This document shows, one piece after another, positions 55,625 through 64,000 of a DNA stretch of 64,000 nt. Every line of letters begins with the position of its first letter. Position 1 is the stretch's first letter. The stretch covers positions 24,343,501 to 24,407,500 of the forward strand of contig NC_068557.1 of NCBI RefSeq assembly GCF_022201045.2, in the 5' to 3' direction. This DNA comes from Citrus sinensis. Its lineage: Eukaryota; Streptophyta; Magnoliopsida; Sapindales; Rutaceae. Made by a program: the position numbers and the translations under genes. The notes beneath the pieces are model-generated. The model was not told where the DNA came from. It searched no databases and was given only the letters and a program-made list of their open reading frames with translations.

Positions 55625-57314
55625 TGATGGTCCTTTATTTTTGTTGCTAATATTTGGCTTTTACTAATTTGGGTTAATTTGGATTTCTTTTAATAACACA
55701 AAGAGTTTTTTCCTTTTTTTTTCCTTTTAAAGCTTGTAGGGTGTTCAATTGAACAGCCGAAATTTACTCTATTTTTTATCTTATATACATTCGTCACTAA
55801 TCCCAATATTTACTAATTCTTCTTTCATGTTCATGGACAAGGATCATTTCTTTATTTGAATTATAATTTTTTATGGATGGTTTAATTAAATGAATAGATG
55901 GTTGCTAAATATTATTGTTTATTAATTTATACATTTATCAAATACTATGAAGTGAAATTATGAAAGAAATGAGTAATTTCAGGTCGGTTATTGGTTTAAA
56001 ATTTAAATTGAATAATCCTCTCGTGATTTGATCTTCTCCTAAGTAAAATTTATTTAAGTGATTGGTAATTAATAAATTAAAAAATAAAAATGATTAAATC
56101 CTAATTACATACTAGAGCTAATGAACATGTGATATAAGATCTTTAAAAATGTAACAGAACTATGATGAGATAATGTTTTAATTAAGTCAAACTCGTTAGG
56201 TCCACTTTTGATTAGGATTTAATTATTTTTATTTTTAAACTTATTAACCGCAATCATTTATTGAATTTTATTTATGAAAAGATTAGATTATTGAGCGGAT
56301 GATTTTTTTTTAAATCACTATTTTGATAATAAAAATATCATAACTCTTGTATAAGTCAACAGAAATATATGCACAAGAATAATCACCTATCGATTCATTG
56401 TGTTAACGAATTACTTTTGGCTCACGCTCTTACCGAAAAAAACTAGCAAATTTTTAAAACCTTTCAACGTTTCAGAATGGATTCCTTTTGAAGCTGTAAA
56501 AATAAAAATAAATTATTCCTATAGTAGTTAAGAGATCTCTAGATAAGTGTGTTTTTTTTAAAAAAAACACACTTCCATGTTCAATGTTCACAACTTCACA
56601 TGCAAAAGAGAACAAGGATTTGGATATTTTTTCTCTCAAGGAGTGTTATATAATTAGTATTCTCAAAATATAATTAATTTACTCTTCTCACCCCCACACC
56701 GCCTTGGAGTGCAAGACGAGAGCATACAATAAAGCTAATTTAGTTAGTGTATTTAATTAATAGCTACATAATTAAGCTGTACTCTTAACCCAATTAATAT
56801 GTACTAATGGAGCGTTTGTTTACACTGAATATGGTCTGGTACAAGGTTACATCTGCAAGGACTAAGAGGTAATAAAACAGAAATTTGGTGTAGTCGATCT
56901 CAACATTGATATGAAGTTGTTGAGAAAATTAAATGACTTGTGTTTGAATTCAGATTTGGGATTGTTTTCCATTAATGTAAAATTAGTAAAATGTCTTAAA
57001 AGACAGTAATTTTTTTTATTTCTATTTTTGCACACAAAATTGTAAACTATTGTTTTGTTGTCTTACTTAAATGAGAGAGAAAAAAAAAGAAGCAATCAGT
57101 GAGTGCCTTTTTTTTTTAACAATTAATATTATCCAGATTTTATTCTAGGATACCCTTTTTTACATGTTTTTATGAAGTATATATGATATTTCTGAGCCAG
57201 TATTATCATGGCACTGGGCCACTGGCCGCCAGTACGGCCGCTTAGCCATCTGGAAATCTTTTCTTCACATGGGCATTGGAATCATTGTCCTTTCCACCAT
57301 CACCGAGAAAAGAT
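55625..57314. other. Intergenic spacer
   Basis: No gene is seen. The stretch is AT-rich and includes a perfect 30-bp palindrome at 56545-56574. Confidence 0.5.
56545..56574. repeat. Perfect 30-bp palindrome
   Basis: The arms AAGTGTG-T8 and A8-CACACTT meet with no spacer. It could extrude as a cruciform. Confidence 0.9.
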
Positions 57315-57323
57315 CTCAAATCT

Positions 57324-59963
57324 GGAGCTAGCTACGTTACAGAAACTGTAACTAACAGAAACTGAAATGACAAGCGAATAAATTAGATGTTGCCACGTGT
57401 ACGAACGCGTGACATATTGACCGGTAATTATCCGGTTAAAAGAAAACCAACGAACTTCTAATGTTTGGGCAAGGATTAATCTCATATTTACCCCATTATT
57501 ATTGTTAATCCCTAGCACACACCAACTTTGATGTAAGCCATCAACCCCACCCCCAAACAGTCAAATTGTTGTCCTACGCGGTTAAGTTCAATTACTGGCC
57601 ATTTCTCACTAGCACAAAGACATTATTGCCCTTAATTAAACATTAGGTCAATGTAAAAAAATAAACATAAATTTATTTTTAATTTATTTTTATAAAAACT
57701 AAGATTTATGTAAATATATAGAAATTTATTTTTTAAAAAACTAAATTTTAGACAAATTAGTAGTGTAATTAATGAATAAAATTATATTTTATATCATATG
57801 AATATAGGGGTAAATTTTATTGCATGCTTAAATTTACCAATTACTGTTAATCAACTCTTGGTAAAGCATCTTTTTATTTTCATTCCTCTTTTTATGATTT
57901 TTTTTTTAATTTCTTCTTCAACTCCTTAAGGTTTTTTTTCTGATATATCTCTCGAAAAACCACTTTAGAGTTCAAATTAGAAGAATACACTCATATCAGA
58001 GATTTTTTTTAACTCTAATAATGGTGGGTAGAGGTTTCGATAGCCATATAACGGTGGTTTATGTGTATGCTCTACAAGGAAAAGTTTTGTAGGGCAACTT
58101 GTTGTTGGGGAATTTTTTTTTCTTGTCTACTTGTTTTTATTTTTTTATTTTTTGTTGTTTTTATGATAGCTTCAGGCATTCACAAGGGGAATTATTTGAA
58201 TGATATTGATTTTGGTGAAGACGTTGCCTTGTGTTTTGGCTTATAGCTTGCTAGTAAAATTGATTTATCTCCATTGATTGTTAAGTTAAATTCATTATTT
58301 GTGGTGTGTCAAAGTAGGATTTTTAGGTTCATTGTATCTCAAGGATTTAACACTGTACTTTGAGTTGGTCAAATTCTTTTATAAGGAAAGATTTTTCATT
58401 CGACTTGTAATCTTTAAGTTTTTTAATGATATGAATTGCAATAGTTTCTATTAAAAAAAAAAACTCTTGGCAATTCAAACAATCATTACTCCAACTTCAT
58501 GCAATTAGTTTTTCAGTTAGCTTGAATAGTTGATAACAATTGATTGATGATTGTATATATTTGCCATCAATATTATTAAATGTCAATAAAAAGATAAATA
58601 CCGTTTGGTGATTTTTTTTTAATTGGATAGATTTTGCATAAGAAGATTAGAATAACATATTCTTATACCCTATTAATATATTTCAAATTCACCGAATAAT
58701 TAAAGAAAGGGCGGGGTTCTTTAAACCCCTCAAATTTCTTTCTAAACCCATTTTTAAAATAAACCCATAACTAAAATTTAAAAATGTTAATTTAATTTCT
58801 ATTCGTTTGAGAATTTCAAAAATAACTCGTAGTAGAATTTCTAGGCATTAATATTTTTTCTAATTTTTCTTGATTTGAATTAACAAAGAGACTTGACTTA
58901 GTCATTTTGAAAAACGTTTGACATCATGCAAAGATAAATTTCAATTAATCATCTTCAATCAAATCTTCTTTGAATTATAAATCAATTTTTTAGGTTGGTA
59001 TTTGCACTTATCATTCTTTTTGAAGGAGAGAGGAACTTGTGCGTTCCCAAATATTCCTTCAAGAAGTCACAAACCAAACGATTTACTAGTGTTTATTGTT
59101 TCACATAAATTCCAGGAATTGAAAAACCAAGAGATAAATTCATCTTGTGACACATTTTTTTTTTAAAAAAAAACCCACAAAAAAATATTTTTGATATACC
59201 ATGTACGCAATTATAAGAAACTATTTTATCTGCAAATTTGAATTAGATTTCTCTCATCAACTATCATATTTTCAATATCAAACTAAAAAAATTCACACTA
59301 GTTTAAATTGATGGATGGTGAAATATAAAGTAATTTTGATACTGACATGTTTATATAAGTAATTCTATCAAAGGATATTTTAGAGAAAAAAATATCTTGA
59401 CTAAAGATAAACTCTAGTTGGTTAGTAAAAAGTTCATTTTTTTTAAAATAGTAAATGAGTTAAATTTGATTTTAGAACTTTTTTGTTAAAAAAAATCTTA
59501 CAGCTAAATAAAAATAATTTTGATTTCACTAAATAAAAAAATTTGATTACTGAATAAAAAATAAATTTGATTACTAAATAAAAAATAATTTTGATTACTA
59601 AATAAAAAATAATTTTGATTTTACTAAATACTCGTATATTTCCCTGTAAAAATTGACAAGTTATAAGAGATATTTTACCTGATCAATTTAATTCAATTGA
59701 GGCATGATAATTTTTTAATTCAATAGTAGAAAAGTTAACGGGTCGGTTATGTGGTTTTACATAAAAAGTTAATGGGTGCATATTGATATTTGTCAAAATA
59801 TTTGGGTGTGCATGAAAATGAACCCTTCTAAATGTTAAAAACGGTTGCCCGTGATTAATTTCTGTTCTGGCCTTTAATCCCAACCATCCAATTTCAGTCT
59901 CTAGATCCAACGAATAAAAAATGTATGGCTGTTACGTACAGTTTCTGTAACGTAGCCAGCTCC
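57324..59963. mobile_element. Non-autonomous Mutator-like element, 2.64 kb
   Basis: The left end 'ggagctagctacgttacaga' and the reverse-complemented right end 'ggagctggctacgttacaga' match at 19 of 20 and continue with 'aactgta'. The element is flanked by the identical 9-bp direct repeat ctcaaatct at 57315-57323 and 59964-59972. Although 2.6 kb long, the interior is AT-rich with no recognisable transposase or captured gene. An ~24-26 bp tandem repeat (gattactaaataaaaaataa) lies near 59519-59632. The intact target duplication suggests fairly recent insertion. A similar word, 'ccgtaacgtagctagccctc', occurs near 29930 and may be a relic of the same family. Confidence 0.85.
59519..59632. repeat. 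Short tandem repeat inside the 2.64 kb element
   Basis: About four to five units of 24-26 bp built on 'gattactaaataaaaaataa' with small variations. Confidence 0.8.
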
Positions 59964-59972
59964 CTCAAATCT

Positions 59973-61542
59973 TGTTCACGCAACTCATTTTCGAGTCAAA
60001 GTTTATTTTGGCTTCAAGAAGCATAAACGAGGAGGATATTCCAACTCACAGCAAAATTAAGCAAGTATTAGATACTCAGTTCCCTGGGCTTAAGCCATGT
60101 GTCCAAGGCTAAACCATCCATTTGATTCCGTTTTTATATTTTCAATTGCCAGCTTTATTTCAGATTCGGTTCCTAGAATCTGTCAGATACACTTCAAGCT
60201 ATTTTAAATCAACAAGGGAATGCCATTAATTTCTACTTTCTAGTATTCCTTCCAGAAGAGGACCCTTTTCAAATGGTTCAATCAAGTACACATTAAAAGA
60301 AAAATAAAAAATTCAACATGGAAACGCGCTCAGTGGTTGTGTGGTACAGGCATCACAGCGAATAAAATAAAGGAAAAGGGGTCGGTTCGTCCGGCTTCTC
60401 GGTTTAACGAGGCAAACAATTTGTTTTTATGCTAACGTTGAGCCTCTATTGTCTATTTACGTAACGTCGTAGGTCCTCAAAATACTATCTAAAAGAGATA
60501 TTTTCAAACACACTTTTTATGACTCAAAGACGCAGCCGTAACCGACTCTTGGAATCATCAACGAATCTGGGCTTCTAAGCCCAGCCCTTGAAATCCGTTC
60601 CGTATTTTAGTCCGCAGCTCCAGATGTGTTATTAGCGGCCGAGCCGCTCTGTTCCGTATTCAAGAAAGTCATTTTCCCGGGTACGTGCTTAAGCCCGGAC
60701 ACTCGGATTTTACAAAATCTGAATTTAAACTAGTATAATCAGAGTTGCATAGCGCTAGCTGTAAATTCTAATTCTAATTAAGACCTGAATTTTACAATCG
60801 ACACATCTGGACTTAAGCATGACTCTTATCATTCACATATATTTCTAACAATTAATGTATGTATACACTTCTTCTTGTAGCATTTCTTCTGTGATCACAA
60901 TGAAGAAGTAGCCGGATGTTTAGGGCAGCGATGATGTATTATTTATTTTCAGGGAGGATAATTCTAGCAACATATTTTTTCTCTTTACCCATATGCATCT
61001 TTTGCTGTTTGTTCACGAATTGTCTTCTCTGTTCCCATAAGATTCCCATCCGATGCCAATGGTCAAGAAAAGGGGCTGCAAATTGATCAGAAATTCGGCT
61101 TTATGTTCAACAAATAAGGACATTCAAATCATATACAGTGATTGGGAGCATTCAATATTCAATATTGGATCCCCATTATTTGCTTCTGCTTTTACCGATG
61201 CAACAAAATTGTTGCTGCGTTTTACATTCTAAATGCATGTTAGGCGACTAACTCTGAGTTATCAGGTGCAATGAATATATAGCTCATATCTCACCTAAAG
61301 TCTATCAAGATTAACGGCTAGACTATTTTTTTTTCTTTTTAATATAGTTGGTCATTGTAAGTAATTAATCCTACACCACTCCGTAATAATTCCTCCAAAA
61401 ATGTTCTCATACCTTTTTTTTTTCCCTTTGGTATATTAATTAGATGTAGAAGTACAATCACATGCGACAGTGGGTTGGTTTAAGTTGTGAAATTATTAGC
61501 TAACACTTGCACTTGAATTAGCGCAGGGAAGACCAAAAATGA

Positions 61543-61612
<70 letters not shown>

Positions 61613-62488
61613 CAAAAATGTGAAAAAAAATTAAAAATTTAGACCTAGCCCACAAGTCGCTGAATGCTGATAAAGTAGGTGCAGATCTTTTCAGTCCTTA
61701 CTACTTTTTGGTATTTCCGACCAATTTACTGACCCCGATGGGTCAGCGGGAGGTCATTGCACGGTTCTGCTTTTACTACCGGTAACTTGCAAATTAATTG
61801 TGCATGAAATAACTACAAGATTCCTGCGCAAAATTGAGATCTTTGCACATGCATATGAAGATATATGACTGCAAGTCTGCAAGGCACCAAGAAAGAACAC
61901 AATCACATATACTCGCAGCCAAATAACGAGCAAGAATCCAATATGATGCGAAAGGGCCGAGTCGGTCACATTTCTGATGACCATTTATAATCAATGGTCC
62001 GAAATTGGATTATATGATGAAAATATGGAAAAGGACAAGATTCCCATTGGTCCCCGTTTCTGTTGGACAATTCTGGTAACATCCAGTGAGGAGAAATCAG
62101 TTTAATCACGTCTATAAGTGACTTTGGCTTAATGGCCCTCAGGAGTCGATTGGTAATATATTTGTTGCCTAGTAGTCAATAATTGAGAAATATGCGGAAC
62201 CATAACTTGTCTTGTTATTTTTTTTTTCAAATTAAATTGGACTGTATTAAAAAAATAAAATTAGAATGAGGGGAAACCAAAAATGTACCCGGAACAATCT
62301 ACCTTACCCCTTATCAAAAATAAATAAAATAAAATAAAATAACCTACCTTCACCGCATCATAGTTCGGTATTTCGGTGGCTTTTTACAAAGGCATGATTC
62401 AGATTGTTTTTGGGAATTTCTGCCCTTTCAAAAAAATTGGATGGACAAGATATACTCAAGACCGGATTCAAATTCTTTTTGAGAGTTT
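59973..62488. other. Intergenic spacer
   Basis: No gene is seen. Moderately GC patches near 60400-60700 have no conserved open frame. A long (AT)n array lies at 61546-61609. Confidence 0.5.
61546..61609. repeat. (AT)32 microsatellite
   Basis: 64 nt of uninterrupted AT dinucleotide. Confidence 0.97.
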
Positions 62489-62491
62489 TAA

Positions 62492-63717
62492 TAGTGTGTT
62501 TACTTGTGGGTTTGAGAAATGAGAATGAAACATATGTTTACTTAGCAAAATGTAATTTGGGAATGAGAATAAGGAACCATTCCCATGGGTGGTTGTAAAT
62601 GAAAATGTGGGAATGAGAATGAAACATCAATTTAATTTTCTATCCTTCTAATTTTTTCATATTTCTTAAATTACCCTTATTCAAATCACAAATAATTTTA
62701 TTATTTTAAATGTCATTATTAATAATAATTATTATATTATTAAATTTTATTAACTTTATTATTTTAGTTATTATTATTATTATTTTCATTAATATTATCA
62801 TTATTAACACTAAAAATAATGATAAAAATAATAATTAATTTATCATTATTGAGAATATTATCCTTATTGTTGTTATTATTATTATTATTAAATTTTATTA
62901 ACTTTATTATTAATTATTGTTATTATTATTTTTATTAATATTATTATTATTATTTAACAATAATAATTAATAATAACTAAAATAATAAAATTAATAAAAT
63001 TTAATTTTAATAATAATAATAAATGTTAATAATGATAATATTAATAAAAATAGTAATAACAATAATTAATAATAAATAAAATAATAAAGTTAATAATAAT
63101 AATAATAATAATAAATGTTAATAATGATAAAATTAATAAAAACAGTATTAACAGTAATTAATAATAACTAAAATAATAAAATTAATAAATTATAATAATT
63201 ATAATAATAAATGTTAATAATTATAATATTAATAAAAATAAAAATAACAATGATTAATAATAACTAAAATAATAAATTTAATAAAATATAATAATAATAA
63301 TAAATGTTAATAATGATAATATTAATAAAAAATAACAATAATTAATAATAACTAAAATAATAAAGTTAATAAAATTTAATAATAATAATAATAAATATTA
63401 ATAATGATAATATTAATAAAAAAATATTAACAATAATTAATAATAACTAAATTAATAAATTTTAATAATAATAATAACAACAACAAAAACAATAATGATA
63501 ATATTGTTAATAATGATAAATTAATTATTTTTATTAATTATTAATACTATGGGTATTTTGATAAATTGATTAACACATCAATGGCATTCCAGCACATTTC
63601 CACTCCCATTTATTTTTGCCAAATAAACATTGAAATATCATTCTCATTCTAGCCCATTCTCATTCTCAATTCATTCTCATTCCACCTCATTCTCATTCCC
63701 ATGAAGTAAACGCATCA
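62492..63717. mobile_element. PIF/Harbinger-like non-autonomous element, 1.23 kb, AT-rich core
   Basis: The left end 'tagtgtgtttacttgtggg' and reverse-complemented right end 'tgatgcgtttacttcatggg' are followed in both cases by repeated 'aatgagaatg' words. TAA flanks each side (62489-62491 and 63718-63720), the three-base target typical of PIF/Harbinger. Between the ends, about 62640-63540 is almost pure A/T made of ATT/AAT words, including an inverted minisatellite (listed separately). No coding sequence is present. Confidence 0.7.
62700..63480. repeat. Inverted AT-only minisatellite
   Basis: About five to six direct copies of a ~100-115 bp unit (aatgttaataatgataatat ... aataataactaaaataataa) run from about 62955 to 63480. 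A reverse-complement version (ttattattaattattgttat, ttaatattatcattattaac) occupies about 62700-62950. The two halves are head to head, so the locus could fold into a long hairpin. Confidence 0.75.
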
Positions 63718-64000
63718 TAAAAGTAATTTTAAAAAGTTGAAATTTAATTTTATTATTTGGTAAATGTTTTTAGAATTCTCTTTTGGTAAAATCATCTCAT
63801 TCTATAGTAGATTTAAAAAAAAAATAAAAAAGTAGTTTTTCAAAATCTAATTTTGATAATCAGTTTTGTATTTAACACAATTCTATATATCCTCATATAT
63901 ATTATAAAAATCTAAAATTATCCTTATTAATTAAGAAATAAAATCATTAATTTTAAAGAGATTATTTTTATTTACAATTATACTAAGATAACAAAATAAA
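63718..64000. other. AT-rich spacer at the window end
   Basis: No gene or repeat boundary is seen. Confidence 0.5.

Noticed and set aside
1-64000. CRISPR arrays, operons, rRNA or intact tRNA genes
   Set aside because: None seen; regular short repeats here are minisatellites or transposon parts in a plant nuclear genome.

Overview
The window is nuclear DNA of a flowering plant, a eudicot. The genes are split by short introns, the spacers are AT-rich, and small inverted-repeat transposons and SINEs are common. A chloroplast NDH assembly subunit, a DELLA repressor and major latex proteins are plant-specific. I suspect a woody eudicot such as Citrus, but that is an impression and not something the sequence proves. 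Splice sites and reading frames were checked by hand, with no database search.

Layout. 1-3159: AT-rich spacer with a tandem-duplicated ~370 bp unit. 3246-7039 (+): TMEM214-like membrane protein, 10 coding exons, 594 aa. 7040-9254: spacer with a MITE and a hairpin cluster. 9255-10383 (-): NdhL, 5 exons, 193 aa, diverging from tubulin-folding cofactor E at 11067-15325 (+), 15 exons, 535 aa. 15911-16706: Mutator-type MITE. 17444-18143 (-): decayed LINE RNase H fragment. 21110-23665 (+): BCCIP homologue, 8 coding exons, 334 aa, with two GC-AG introns. 23.7-33.2 kb: gene-free spacer with a SINE, two MITEs and two GC-rich islands, one holding a duplicated paired G-box module. 33256-33870: Tourist-like MITE just upstream of the DELLA gene at 34385-36169 (+), intronless, 594 aa. 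36.2-41.5 kb: spacer with a SINE. 41633-42314 (+): MLP/Bet v 1-family gene. 42519-48110: a Mutator-like element carrying a deleted mudrA and a ULP1-type protease gene. 48722-49540 (+): broken MLP copy. 49.6-53.8 kb: spacer with SINEs and short tandem duplications. 53874-54662 (-): DUF7054 protein. 55.1-64 kb: no gene seen; a small MITE, a 2.64 kb non-autonomous Mutator-like element and a 1.2 kb PIF/Harbinger-like element containing an inverted AT-rich minisatellite.

How the genes relate. They are independent housekeeping or regulatory genes and do not form a pathway cluster. From memory of Arabidopsis locus numbers, NDHL (At1g70760), the TMEM214-like gene (At1g70770) and an MLP cluster (around At1g70830-70890) lie close together on chromosome 1, so part of this order may be ancestral synteny. 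The most unusual material is non-coding or transposon-borne: the paired G-boxes upstream of DELLA, the MITE beside the DELLA promoter, the ULP1-bearing MULE between two MLP copies, and a set of elements datable from their target-site duplications. I found no convincing wholly new gene system.
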